NCBI GenBank assembly: GCA_013911415.1
Contig: JACETI010000003.1
Coordinates: 62,001 to 126,000 of the forward strand
Reading direction: 5' to 3'
DNA: 64,000 nucleotides
DNA from: Legionella sp.
Lineage (GTDB): Bacteria; Pseudomonadota; Gammaproteobacteria; Legionellales; Legionellaceae
Both the position numbers and the translations under genes were made by a program. How positions within the stretch are numbered: position 1 is the stretch's first letter; each line of letters begins with the position of its first letter. Under the pieces are notes generated by a model, which searched no databases, was not told the DNA's origin, and saw only the letters and a program-made list of their open reading frames with translations. Shown here in pieces: positions 18,556 to 26,763 of this stretch.

Positions 18556-19469
18556 TAATCATCCATTGCAATAACAGGTTGCCAAGAACGGCTAGTCGTC
18601 GTGATTTGCGTTTCATGGGCTAATCTTTCCATTGAGCGGAATTTCTTTAGAGCATCTTCATCTTTGACCACTGCTGCTATCCACGCTTTACTATCCGTGT
18701 TGAGTGCAGGCAATGCGGTAATACGCAATACACGATCATCGATATGCATTTCATCATTATCTCCTGTCACACCTAAATCAGTGTGAGAAACATAAGGCGG
18801 AGAAACCATATTCATTGCAAGGAGCTTACGATATAAAATCATTCCTTTAAAATCTTCTTTAATTCGAGCGATGCTTTCTTCCAAAATCACGCCTGCTTGT
18901 TCAATACCGTTACCCCAGCCTTTTTCGACATAATAGGACCAAACTTCCCTTTCAAGCGGTGTCTTCGGCAAAAGAGACATATGAGGTGTGTCGGGCTTTT
19001 TATAATCCATCCATAAGTATTGTCGCCAGTTGGGCGGTGTGGTGACAAAGCGCGCTTGCTTTGCAATTTTGTAAACCCTATCGGAGATTCGAATGGTGTG
19101 ATCGTTAGCCTGATTCCAGGTACTACGGCCTTCTAACAATACAGGAGGTAAAATATTGTGTTCTAAAATCAGGGCATTGAAATCAAAAATAGTATCTAAT
19201 CGACGTGCTTGTTCGGTTAACTGATCATCGATCATTCTAGCCTGCCAGGCCAATCCTGCCTGAGCTCCCAAACTTAAAGCCATTTCCCGTAAGGCCATTT
19301 CTCTAATACGACCCATGCTGGCTTTGCCGGCCTTACTTTTCGTTAGTCGAGGATTACCCATGGCCTGTAAGCCTGCAAGGGTAGTAGTGTCAGCATATCG
19401 CACGGAGTGTGAACATCCGAGCAATAACAGAACTGCCAAATAACTCAGTTTAGGCATATATTTTCGCAT
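18555..19469 (-). CDS. dotC: Dot/Icm outer-membrane lipoprotein DotC
   Basis: A lipoprotein of about 304 residues in the Dot/Icm outer-membrane core complex, acting with DotD to place DotH. The lipobox LLLLGC follows a short hydrophobic signal. The mature part carries AGLAWQARMIDDQL, FDFNALILEHNILPPVLLEGR, RQYLWMDYKKP and VSPPYVSHTDLGVTGD, all typical of DotC. Three in-frame ATGs are close together (19481, 19469, 19457). The one giving MRKYMPKL resembles the known MRK N-terminus and is used here. All three overlap the dotD stop, so coupling with dotD is likely. Confidence 0.96.
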   Translation of the reverse strand: MRKYMPKLSYLAVLLLLGCSHSVRYADTTTLAGLQAMGNPRLTKSKAGKASMGRIREMALREMALSLGAQAGLAWQARMIDDQLTEQARRLDTIFDFNALILEHNILPPVLLEGRSTWNQANDHTIRISDRVYKIAKQARFVTTPPNWRQYLWMDYKKPDTPHMSLLPKTPLEREVWSYYVEKGWGNGIEQAGVILEESIARIKEDFKGMILYRKLLAMNMVSPPYVSHTDLGVTGDNDEMHIDDRVLRITALPALNTDSKAWIAAVVKDEDALKKFRSMERLAHETQITTTSRSWQPVIAMDD

Positions 19470-19935
19470 AGCGTAATTCAATCACTCGGCTTTTTGGATA
19501 GACATAAATACTTGCCTTTTTTCCAGCTTGATAGTCAATATCCCTTAGTAATTCTCCGATACTTTCATCTTTAGCATTTAAACTGATTAAAATCGGTATT
19601 GCTGGTGGATGGCCTAATACCCGCAATCGGTAATGCGCCGCCTGCGTCAAACGATTTGTTAATTCTTGGATAGGTCCCGCCCAATCAACGGTCGCACGTG
19701 TCTGTAATTCAAAGACGTTTGGAATTCTTAAGGTATTTGCTTTGGTCTTAGGAAACACCTCTTTTTCTATCCGTGCAATTTCCAGCATAGAATCGCTCAC
19801 GGAAGAAGCTGCTTGTGCTAGCTTTATCGTTGCATCATCGCTTGGATTATTTACCGGCGGCTTTATGTATGTAGTGCTATGGCATCCTAAGAGTGAGGTA
19901 GCCAGTATCATCGTCCCAATCGCTTTGCTAACCAT
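19450..19935 (-). CDS. dotD: Dot/Icm outer-membrane lipoprotein DotD
   Basis: A 161-residue lipoprotein. The signal peptide ends in the lipobox SLLGC (Cys18). The C-terminal half (about 70-155) contains TVDWAGPIQELTNRLTQAAHYRLRV and matches the secretin N0-like fold known for DotD. Together with DotC it targets the pore protein DotH to the outer membrane. It is the first gene of dotD-dotC-dotB. A fair sigma-70 promoter (19967-19995) lies upstream and gives a leader of about 25 bases. Confidence 0.95.
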   Translation of the reverse strand: MVSKAIGTMILATSLLGCHSTTYIKPPVNNPSDDATIKLAQAASSVSDSMLEIARIEKEVFPKTKANTLRIPNVFELQTRATVDWAGPIQELTNRLTQAAHYRLRVLGHPPAIPILISLNAKDESIGELLRDIDYQAGKKASIYVYPKSRVIELRYAKIYA

Positions 19936-20278
19936 TTTATTTAGATCCTGGATAGATACAGTAATGATTGAAGCAGGGGGCTATAAGCTTGTCAAGGGAC
20001 ATCGTTTGCCTCTTTTTATGAAGGGTTTTGATTACATGCATTCTCGGACGAATCAGTGACGTCATCCAAATTAGCGCTTCTCATCCTTGCATCAAAGATC
20101 TTATCACTTTTCCCCTGCCTTGTGCATAAGCTATGAAACTATTTGTAAATGGCTGTTTTTAATAAGTTCCCTTTTAATGCGTGTTTCTGCATCGGTTCAG
20201 CAGGGGTGGACAACATCCGAATAGCTGAGTAATTGTGGTTTAGAACGTTATTCCATTGAATAATATTGCAAGAAATTA
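19936..20278. other. intergenic region upstream of dotD
   Basis: This 343-base gap lies between the divergent side of dotD and the 3' end of the DUF190 gene. Beyond the dotD promoter at 19967-19995, I see no convincing gene, tRNA, palindrome or terminator. The part near 20100-20270 is AT-rich with no strong structure. Confidence 0.5.
19967..19995 (-). promoter_or_regulatory. predicted sigma-70 promoter for dotDCB
   Basis: On the minus strand TTGACA (19995-19990, six of six) is followed after 17 bases by TTCAAT (19972-19967, four of six). Transcription would start near 19960, about 25 bases before the dotD ATG. This is the best promoter match found in the Dot/Icm block. Confidence 0.5.
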
Positions 20279-20593
20279 TTATGAAATGCACGGGATACTT
20301 CCCTTTGCTTCCCAAAAAATAATATGCATTGGTTTAATCACTTTCGTTAGCGCTTCTAATGTGCTTTCTACCTTTTCTTTTTCATCGAAAAATTCAATGA
20401 CAATCGGTAAATCAAGAGATAGGTCGATCAGCGAAACCACGTGTTTTCCCGTGTCGCCAAAACCCTCTATCCCTCGAAACACGGTCAATCCTCTTATCTT
20501 AGCCGTTTTTCTCAAGAATTTGATTGTTTTATTCAATAAATTCGCCGATTCCATTAAATAAATTCTCACCACTAACACATCCATCGTGTTCAT
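20279..20593 (-). CDS. DUF190 family protein
   Basis: A 104-residue protein of the DUF190 family (PF02641), often encoded next to CrcB. It shows DVLVVRIYLMESANLLNKTI, GLTVFRGIEGFGDTGKHV and ELPIV-like DLPIVIEFFDEKEKVESTL in the usual order. The molecular role is not established, and a regulatory, PII-like fold has been proposed for the family. The open frame extends upstream inside crcB. GAGGATTTT precedes the ATG at 20593, which also overlaps the crcB TGA by four bases, so this start is preferred. The pairing suggests a function linked to fluoride export. Confidence 0.85.
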   Translation of the reverse strand: MNTMDVLVVRIYLMESANLLNKTIKFLRKTAKIRGLTVFRGIEGFGDTGKHVVSLIDLSLDLPIVIEFFDEKEKVESTLEALTKVIKPMHIIFWEAKGSIPCIS

Positions 20594-20970
20594 AAAATCC
20601 TCGCTAAAAACATACCAAATACAGTAAGAAAAATAGAAAGAATCACACTTAATAATACATTCAACCCTGCTGCAACCCAAGCACCACTTTCATATAGATT
20701 CAGGGTTTCAATCGTAAATGAAGAAAAAGTCGTATATCCCCCTAAAAAGCCAACCAACAAGAACGCACGGAGAGGTTGCCCCAAATGGTTTAATCGCTCT
20801 AAAAAGATCGTAAATAAAAACCCCATCAGGAAACAACCCGTTAAATTAACCACGAATGTTCCTAAGGGAAAATGATCCCCACCTACCCGATGGATAGCCT
20901 GCGAAACGTTATAACGGCATACCCCACCCAACCCCGCACCAAGAAAAATCAGTAAGCTGCTGCAATTCAT
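20590..20970 (-). CDS. crcB: fluoride efflux protein CrcB (Fluc channel)
   Basis: A 126-residue inner-membrane protein with four hydrophobic helices, forming a dual-topology dimer that exports fluoride. The signature GGVCRYNVSQ near the N-terminus, GTFVVNLTGCFLMGFL with the conserved Asn, and GGYTTFSSFTIET are intact. A strong GGAGGAAGG ribosome site precedes the start. I looked for a fluoride riboswitch in the upstream 200 bases on the minus strand and saw no match to its conserved core. The DUF190 gene is translationally coupled downstream. Confidence 0.95.
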   Translation of the reverse strand: MNCSSLLIFLGAGLGGVCRYNVSQAIHRVGGDHFPLGTFVVNLTGCFLMGFLFTIFLERLNHLGQPLRAFLLVGFLGGYTTFSSFTIETLNLYESGAWVAAGLNVLLSVILSIFLTVFGMFLARIL

Positions 20971-21060
20971 CCGATACCTTCCTCCGTGCTCTGCTGATTT
21001 AAGTAATAATTATTATTGTTCTTGTTGTCTTTAAAAAAAAATTTTTATTTTCATTTGACT

Positions 21061-21069
21061 CTTAATATT
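21061..21069 (+). promoter_or_regulatory. PmrA-box-like element upstream of the patatin gene
   Basis: CTTAATATT at this position equals the consensus reported for PmrA in Legionella and Coxiella (cTTAATatT), a regulator of Dot/Icm genes and effectors. It lies 34 bases before the predicted -35. The surrounding DNA is extremely AT-rich with several further TTAAT words, so a chance match is possible. Confidence 0.45.
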
Positions 21070-21102
21070 ATTAAAAAACAATAAAATTAATTAATGCTTT
21101 AA

Positions 21103-21131
21103 TTGATTAATTAATGATTAACTTGTATAAT
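21103..21131 (+). promoter_or_regulatory. predicted sigma-70 promoter for the patatin gene
   Basis: TTGATT (21103-21108) is separated by 17 bases from a perfect TATAAT (21126-21131). Transcription would start near 21138, giving a leader of about 70 bases. The upstream 60 bases are almost purely A and T, which resembles an UP element or a nucleoid-protein binding region. Confidence 0.5.
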
Positions 21132-21207
21132 TAATAATAGAGTTATAGAGCGGTTTTGAGAAATTGAATTTCATGGACCACTCTCATTGATTATGAAGGA
21201 TTTTTTT

Positions 21208-23232
21208 ATGCCTAAAAACCCATCCCATGCTTCGGTTCAATCACCGCAATCTACCACGCCCAGAAGGCTTAATCCTAAATCCATGCGCATCGAAAAACTA
21301 CGAAGCCCGCGCTCAGCTCGATATGAAAGACGCACGCTTGCTAGGGCGCAAGTTGCGGCCGTACAAGATAAACAACAACAGAAGAATATGCTGGCCGCGC
21401 AAGAGCTAATGCAATCATTAGATTTATTGAACCTTGTCTTCAGTGGCGGTGGTGCAAAGGGCGCCGGGTATATGGGCATTATTGCCGCTTTGATGGTGAC
21501 CAAAAAATTTGATCAAATCAATGAAATTACAGGTACTTCAGCCGGTTCTATTCTGACTGTATTGGTATCAGCTGGTATGCCTGCACTAGACTTAATTGCG
21601 GCACTCAATCGTAACCTCTCAAGTTTTAAAGGTAAGAAAGCAGGTACATTGATAAATAATGAAGAGGGAGAAAACGGTCTATTTAGTTATGACGCTAAAC
21701 CCTTATTGGAATTTCTACAACAAAACGTTTATGAGAGCCTTGTTAAGCGTCTGCTGGGTACCTTGCCTGTAGACAATCCAGGTATTCATATGTTGCCCGC
21801 AAATGAAATCTTAGCTGCTAGGAAAGATCCTGCATTCGAAGCCGTGTATATGAAGCTTCAGGCGGTTAAAGACTTCAAGAAAGCAAATATTACTTTCGAA
21901 GATCTTGCTGTACTTTCAGGCCATTTCCCTAAAACATTTAAAAAACCAACATTGATTGCCGCGAAGTTAGATAAAGGTGAACCTGTGCCGCTTAATAGCG
22001 TAGATACACCAAAGGTTGAGATCGCCTTGGCTGCTAAAGCGTCTGCCGCTATCCCTGCTTACTTTGTTCCAGTTAAAATTGATCTTAAAGGGGATGGAAA
22101 GCTCACAACGTTAATTGACGGGGGGGTTATTAATAATACTGCAACCCAATATTTCCAAAACCCTTCTGCGCAAACGCTCGCTTTCGCATTTGAAGATGTA
22201 GAGAACAGCACAGGAATGTTTGAGGCTTTATATAGTCAACGCTGGAATGAAGTCATTTCTGAATTTATTAAAGATGGAGCAAATCCTCATAGAAAGAACC
22301 CCTTAATCGATTTGCTTGAAGCTAAATCATTAAATTGTGCTGAACTTCAAAAACGAATTCTTTCAATGATTCAGAAAGCTATCCAAGATCGATCTACAAA
22401 AACCGCCATCAAAGAGAAAGCAGAAAAATCGCTAGGAATTTTTGCAACGGCATACATGAGTAATCCAGCATTTAAAACGGATTTCGATAGCAAGAGTACT
22501 GCTCAGAAATTAGATTATTTATCGATGATGATTGCAAAGGCGATAGAACCAAACTTTATTAAAGATTCTTTCTTTATTCAACAAGTTAAGAAATTTGCAC
22601 TTGAACATTTGGCTGACTTCAAGCCTCCTTATACGCTTGAGGAAGCAGATAATGAGGTTATGCGCAATATTTATAAAGATTACTTCTTTCAAACTGTTTT
22701 AATGGTTCCACCTAAAGGTGTTGGCACACTTTCTTTTGATAAAGCGACCAAGCTCTACGATCAGGCTACGGTCACCTTATTTTTTGATGCGTTAGATCAC
22801 ATGGTGAATTATTATATCGCGCCAAAAGAAGATGAACACATTCAAGGGCTCTATAAAGATGTACTCACCCATTTCCTAGAGCAAGGTCGACACTTAGTAC
22901 TCCCTCCAGCAGAAAGAGCAATGCTAAATAGTATTGAAAAGTGCATGAAACATGATAATTACGCTGCCAATTATCAATTCCATCTGAAAGATTACTTCAA
23001 AATGCAGCCGGATTCTCGTTTATCCAAGATATTTGCGAAGGTAGGAATGCAAAAAATTCAAGAGATTGTTGCACAACAAAAACCTGCTTCTGAACTCAGT
23101 GAAGCGGTTTCGGTGAAGGCACCGGCCATGAATTGCAAAACGCAAGCCGCTAACCAAGCTCGCAAATTGCTCTTGAAAGAAATTCAGGAAGAACAACCTA
23201 ACCCTATGACCTCGTTATTGTTACGCTGCTAA
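21208..23232 (+). CDS. patatin-like phospholipase, candidate Dot/Icm effector
   Basis: A 674-residue protein with a patatin-type lipase domain. The oxyanion motif GGGAKG is at about 80-85, the nucleophile box GTSAG has Ser111, and DGG has Asp304 of the catalytic dyad, so an active acyl hydrolase is expected. The first 75 residues are basic and lack a signal peptide. The C-terminal half (about 330-674) shows no family I recognise. The last 25 residues include KEIQEEQPNP, an E-rich block like Dot/Icm translocation signals. VipD/Vpd proteins of Legionella have a similar plan. The frame begins earlier at a TTG (21187), but AAGGA seven bases before the ATG at 21208 decides the start. Effector status is inferred. 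Confidence 0.85.
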   Translation: MPKNPSHASVQSPQSTTPRRLNPKSMRIEKLRSPRSARYERRTLARAQVAAVQDKQQQKNMLAAQELMQSLDLLNLVFSGGGAKGAGYMGIIAALMVTKKFDQINEITGTSAGSILTVLVSAGMPALDLIAALNRNLSSFKGKKAGTLINNEEGENGLFSYDAKPLLEFLQQNVYESLVKRLLGTLPVDNPGIHMLPANEILAARKDPAFEAVYMKLQAVKDFKKANITFEDLAVLSGHFPKTFKKPTLIAAKLDKGEPVPLNSVDTPKVEIALAAKASAAIPAYFVPVKIDLKGDGKLTTLIDGGVINNTATQYFQNPSAQTLAFAFEDVENSTGMFEALYSQRWNEVISEFIKDGANPHRKNPLIDLLEAKSLNCAELQKRILSMIQKAIQDRSTKTAIKEKAEKSLGIFATAYMSNPAFKTDFDSKSTAQKLDYLSMMIAKAIEPNFIKDSFFIQQVKKFALEHLADFKPPYTLEEADNEVMRNIYKDYFFQTVLMVPPKGVGTLSFDKATKLYDQATVTLFFDALDHMVNYYIAPKEDEHIQGLYKDVLTHFLEQGRHLVLPPAERAMLNSIEKCMKHDNYAANYQFHLKDYFKMQPDSRLSKIFAKVGMQKIQEIVAQQKPASELSEAVSVKAPAMNCKTQAANQARKLLLKEIQEEQPNPMTSLLLRC

Positions 23233-23548
23233 GATTAGATAATTAGGCTATTTGCGCATGCACTACTTATATGTGTATGCGCAAGATAAAAGTAAACTCC
23301 CTAGCAGCATCTTTTATCACCTTGATTTTAAACTATCGAGGCTTTAAACTTTTGCTCAGGCAATTATCACAGTAAGTCACCAGCTATAGCACCCTGCAGT
23401 TAGTTTCAACGGCACAAGGATTTTTGTGATTAGATTGTGATGCCAAGCGATCTCCGTTATTACCACCTAATCGCCTTTGAATCTCCATAAGGCGGCAGCG
23501 CCGGTGTTTTCTAAACAACTTACTGCCTTAACATAGAGGTTAGTTACG
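23233..23548. other. intergenic region between the patatin gene and grxD
   Basis: A 316-base gap. The only strong structure is the 12-bp hairpin at 23252-23284. The remainder up to the grxD ribosome site (AGAGG near 23534) shows no gene or convincing terminator. Confidence 0.5.
23252..23284. repeat. long hairpin directly after the patatin gene
   Basis: TTGCGCATGCAC (23252-23263) pairs with GTGTATGCGCAA (23273-23284) around a 9-base loop, giving 12 pairs with one G-T wobble. It starts 20 bases after the stop codon. No T-run follows on either strand, so it is more likely an mRNA 3'-end stabiliser or protein site than an intrinsic terminator. Confidence 0.6.
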
Positions 23549-23866
23549 ATGGATGTCATCGAAAAAATTAAACAGCAAATTACTGACAACACTATATTAC
23601 TTTATATGAAAGGTACACCTGATCACCCGCAATGTGGGTTTTCGGCACGTGCTGTTCAATGTCTGCAAGCTTGCGGGATTGATTTCTCAGCGATAGATAT
23701 TTTAGCCAACCCTGACATTCGCCAAGCGCTGCCTCAATACGCTGATTGGCCAACTTTTCCTCAGCTTTATGTTGCTGGAGAATTGATTGGTGGCTCTGAT
23801 ATTATGTTGCAACTTTATGAACAAGGTGAGTTAGCACGTTTATTACAAGATGCTGCTAACGTCTAA
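23549..23866 (+). CDS. grxD: monothiol glutaredoxin (Grx4 type)
   Basis: A 105-residue CGFS-type glutaredoxin that carries or delivers [2Fe-2S] clusters. The motif CGFS starts at Cys29 within MKGTPDHPQCGFSARAV. WPTFPQLYVAGELIGGSDI carries the conserved cis-proline and glutathione-binding residues. The length is usual for the monothiol class. It is followed 43 bases later by a peroxiredoxin gene on the same strand, so the pair probably serves oxidative-stress defence. Confidence 0.96.
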   Translation: MDVIEKIKQQITDNTILLYMKGTPDHPQCGFSARAVQCLQACGIDFSAIDILANPDIRQALPQYADWPTFPQLYVAGELIGGSDIMLQLYEQGELARLLQDAANV

Positions 23867-23909
23867 TCAATAAACATTTTCCCACTTTAATTGTACCGAG
23901 GAGACACGA

Positions 23910-24515
23910 ATGAGCGTATTAGTTGGACACAAAGCCCCCGATTTTACAGTACCGGCGATTCTTCCAACCGGCGAAATTGTTGAGAAATTTAACCTGCATG
24001 ATTCCATTAAAGGAAAATATGGACTTGTTTTTTTCTATCCTCTTGATTTTACTTTCGTATGCCCATCCGAATTGATTGCACTACATCACCGCATGGATGA
24101 ATTTAAAGCGCGCAACGTAGAAGTCATTTCCGTGTCAATTGATTCACAATTTACGCATAATGCTTATCGTAATACCCCGGTTAAAGCGGGCGGTATCGGA
24201 CCTGTTAGTTTTACTATGGCTGCTGATATGACACACGCTATTTGCCAGGCTTATGGTGTTCAACATCCTGTCGCAGGCGTTGCTTTTCGTGGTGCATTCA
24301 TTATTGATAAAAACGGTGTGGTTAGATCTCAAATCGTCAATGACTTACCCATCGGCCGTAATATCAATGAATTAATTCGTATCGTAGATGCTGTGCAATT
24401 TTTTGAAGAAAATGGCGAAGTATGTCCCGCCGGTTGGGAAAAAGGAAAAGCAGGTATGCAAGCGTCACCTAAAGGTGTAGCAGAATACCTTTCCTCTCAC
24501 TCGGACACTCTGTAA
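23910..24515 (+). CDS. typical 2-Cys peroxiredoxin (AhpC/TSA family)
   Basis: A 201-residue peroxide reductase. The peroxidatic Cys51 is in DFTFVCPSEL and the resolving Cys172 is in GEVCPAGWEKGK. GGIGP (about 94-98) suggests a variant related to overoxidation-sensitive Prx1-class enzymes. It would reduce hydrogen peroxide and organic peroxides using thioredoxin or another disulfide reductase. No ahpF or ahpD is adjacent. GAGGAG precedes the ATG. A hairpin at 24537-24569 follows. Confidence 0.94.
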   Translation: MSVLVGHKAPDFTVPAILPTGEIVEKFNLHDSIKGKYGLVFFYPLDFTFVCPSELIALHHRMDEFKARNVEVISVSIDSQFTHNAYRNTPVKAGGIGPVSFTMAADMTHAICQAYGVQHPVAGVAFRGAFIIDKNGVVRSQIVNDLPIGRNINELIRIVDAVQFFEENGEVCPAGWEKGKAGMQASPKGVAEYLSSHSDTL

Positions 24516-24536
24516 ATAGAGAAACTCTATTTTATT

Positions 24537-24569
24537 AATAACAAGTGCTCTGAAAAAGCACTTGTTATT
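24537..24569 (+). terminator. hairpin terminator after the peroxiredoxin gene
   Basis: AATAACAAGTGCT (24537-24549) pairs perfectly with AGCACTTGTTATT (24557-24569) around CTGAAAA. The 13-bp stem lies 22 bases after the stop. The following sequence (GATTCTGTT) is only weakly T-rich. It could serve in both directions, since rnt converges from the other side. Confidence 0.6.
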
Positions 24570-24701
24570 GATTCTGTTAGGCAATCTCAATAATAATCTG
24601 TTCATTAGGGATTGTCGCCTGCGCACTGCTATCCCTCTGATCACCTATAATAGGCAGCGGCATTTTGAGCAGGTTATTATAGAGCGAATCAGCCCTTCCT
24701 T

Positions 24702-25307
24702 TTAGAAAGGAAACGCAGATTTTTTTTGCCATTCATTTAACATAATGCAAAACAACGCCGCTGTTTTTTCTGCATCATAGATTGCGGAGTGAGCCTCATC
24801 GGCATTAAAATCAAGGCCTGCTGCTTTTACCGCCTTTGATAAAACAGTTTGCCCGTACATAAGGCCAGCAAGCGTCGCCGTATCAAAACAAGTAAACGAA
24901 TGGAACGGAGAAATCATTCCCGATCTTTTCGTTGCTTCTTTCAGAAAAAGCAAATCAAACCAAGCATTATGGCCCACAAGCACAGCGCGTGAGCATTGTG
25001 TCATTTTGAGTGCTTTATGGATGGGTGTAAATAAATTTTTCAGTGCTTGCTTTTCATTAATAGCAAAGCGCAGCGGATAAAACGGATCAATTTTATTAAA
25101 AGCGAGCGATTGAGGATCCATCTCTGCACCCTCGAAAGGTAAAACATGTTCAAAATGCGTTGCATCAGGTTCAAAGAATCCCTTTTGGTTCAGTCGAATC
25201 AAGACAATGCAAACCTCCAGTAATGCATTTTTACAAGGGTCAATACCTGTTGTCTCCACATCAACCACTACTGGAAGAAACCCTCTAAAACGTTCTCTTA
25301 ATGCCAT
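24702..25307 (-). CDS. rnt: ribonuclease T
   Basis: A 201-residue 3'-5' exoribonuclease that trims tRNA and other stable RNA 3' ends. DEDDh-type residues are in VVDVETTGIDP (Asp16, Glu18), GHNAWFDLLFL and the H-x4-D of EAHSAIYDAEKTA near the C-terminus. The overall sequence is RNase T rather than DnaQ: FEHVLPFEGAEMDPQSLAFNKI is characteristic. It follows pyrC after 33 bases on the same strand, so the two are probably co-transcribed. Confidence 0.94.
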   Translation of the reverse strand: MALRERFRGFLPVVVDVETTGIDPCKNALLEVCIVLIRLNQKGFFEPDATHFEHVLPFEGAEMDPQSLAFNKIDPFYPLRFAINEKQALKNLFTPIHKALKMTQCSRAVLVGHNAWFDLLFLKEATKRSGMISPFHSFTCFDTATLAGLMYGQTVLSKAVKAAGLDFNADEAHSAIYDAEKTAALFCIMLNEWQKKSAFPF

Positions 25308-25340
25308 TGGCGGCTACCTTTACATATTCATATTAACGGC

Positions 25341-26369
25341 TTAATTTTCTACTACAGACCATGCTACTGGAGTACCTGCCCCCATGGGAACAACCGACGA
25401 TTTTCCAAAGGGTAATGTTTCAGGAATAGTTTGCGATTGCTTTCTAAGTGTTAAATAAGTTTGGTTATATGGCAGTTGATAAAAATCCGCTCCAAATCGA
25501 CTCATAAACCTCTCAAAATTTTCTAAGCCATCCAAACTATCAAAAATGTGCGCATAAAGCGCAACAGCATATGGCGCCGAAAAAATCCCTGCACACCCGC
25601 AAGCACTTTCTTTTTGATGGAGTGCATGAGGCGCACTGTCCGTGCCTGCAAAAAATTTCGGATTCCCGCTAGTAGCTGCCATTTGTAAGGCTTTCTGATC
25701 CCGCTCATGCTTTAAAATGGGTAGACAATAATAATGCGGGCGAACGCCGCCCGCTAGCAAGTGATTGCGATGGTACCATAAATGCTGTGGGGTAATCGTT
25801 GCCGCTAATCTTTCGGGAGATTCTTTGACAAAATCTACAGCAGCTTGTGTTGAAATATGCTCAAGCACTATCCGCAACCGAGGAAAATCTCTTAAAAGCT
25901 GGGGTAGAGCCGTTTTGACAAAGGCTTCTTCGCGTTCAAAAATATCACCTTCCGCAACTTCACCGTGCACTTGCAATACCAAATCTTCTGATTGCATTAT
26001 ATCAAATAATGCATAAAGCTCCTTGAGTGAAGCGGGTCCCGCCTCTGCGTTAGTAGTGGCATTTGCAGGATATAATTTCCCCCCTAAGCCACCGATTTGT
26101 TTGATTTTTTTTAAGTCTTCTGGGTCGACCTGGTTATTCAAATAAAGGGTCATACACGGCGTAAACGTGCTACCTGCAGGAACAAATTTTAGAATTTGAT
26201 CTCGGTAATTTTTGATTGAAGTGACCGAAGTTAACGCAGGTTTAAGATTTGGCATCACTAACGCCCGATTGAAATGCATTGCTGTGGCAGGCACAGTATG
26301 TTCCAAAAAAGACCCATCCCGGAGGTGCACATGCCAATCATCCGGACGAAGAAGAATTATCGTTTCCAC
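25341..26369 (-). CDS. pyrC: dihydroorotase (homodimeric class II type)
   Basis: A 342-residue zinc enzyme closing carbamoyl aspartate to dihydroorotate in pyrimidine synthesis. The metal-binding HVHLRDG is near residue 15. The carboxylated lysine lies in GGKLYPANATTNAEAG, VLEHIS supplies a further ligand, and FAGTDSAPHALHQKE the catalytic Asp. Its length and motifs fit the E. coli PyrC type. It is upstream of rnt in the same transcript and divergent from the MOMP gene, 394 bases away. Confidence 0.97.
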   Translation of the reverse strand: METIILLRPDDWHVHLRDGSFLEHTVPATAMHFNRALVMPNLKPALTSVTSIKNYRDQILKFVPAGSTFTPCMTLYLNNQVDPEDLKKIKQIGGLGGKLYPANATTNAEAGPASLKELYALFDIMQSEDLVLQVHGEVAEGDIFEREEAFVKTALPQLLRDFPRLRIVLEHISTQAAVDFVKESPERLAATITPQHLWYHRNHLLAGGVRPHYYCLPILKHERDQKALQMAATSGNPKFFAGTDSAPHALHQKESACGCAGIFSAPYAVALYAHIFDSLDGLENFERFMSRFGADFYQLPYNQTYLTLRKQSQTIPETLPFGKSSVVPMGAGTPVAWSVVEN

Positions 26370-26763
26370 TGAGAATAAAAAGTCGTTGGTTTGTAGGAAA
26401 GGATAACATATATTAATTCTAAAAAATCGTTAAAAATTTTAATGGCAACTTAAAACATCTTCTCATGCGAAAATAGCATGGATATCATGCGTTTTTTTAG
26501 GGTTGGATAGCTCTTTTAATAAGGCTGAAGAGGATTAAAATTAACGTACAGTGCTCTGAATATAAGCAGGTTTTTCTTATCCTCGCATTAACTTATCGCA
26601 TTCATAAAGAAATTTTGCAGAAATGGTGTTGACTTTGATAAAGTAGCGCTTGATAATTTGACCATGTACGTTCTCGGATAGAGCGATGATTGCGTACTGT
26701 AGTCAACACAGCGTGTGGTGTGGCGGCTAAACGGGAAATTAATAATAAAAGTGGAGATGAAGC
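26370..26763. other. intergenic region between pyrC and the MOMP gene
   Basis: A 394-base control region shared by divergent genes. It holds the MOMP promoter (26629-26657). A small repeat cluster has TCATGCG at 26463-26469 and 26485-26491, and GCATG (26476-26480) can pair with CATGC (26486-26490) just before seven Ts. That last stem is only five base pairs, so a terminator for a short leader is possible but weak. No gene was seen. Confidence 0.5.
26629..26657 (+). promoter_or_regulatory. predicted sigma-70 promoter for the MOMP gene
   Basis: TTGACT (26629-26634), a 17-base spacer and GATAAT (26652-26657) give five of six matches in each box. Transcription would start near 26664, leaving a leader of about 100 bases before the ATG. 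A GTGGAG ribosome site lies 9 bases before the start. A strong promoter suits an abundant porin. Confidence 0.55.

Noticed and set aside
20971-21207. Possible fluoride riboswitch upstream of crcB
   Set aside because: The conserved GGNGAUG core and the matching pseudoknot sequence were not found on the minus strand.
26463-26498. Small CATGC/GCATG hairpin followed by seven Ts
   Set aside because: The stem is only five base pairs and no gene or promoter is clearly positioned to need it, so it is noted only within the intergenic entry.
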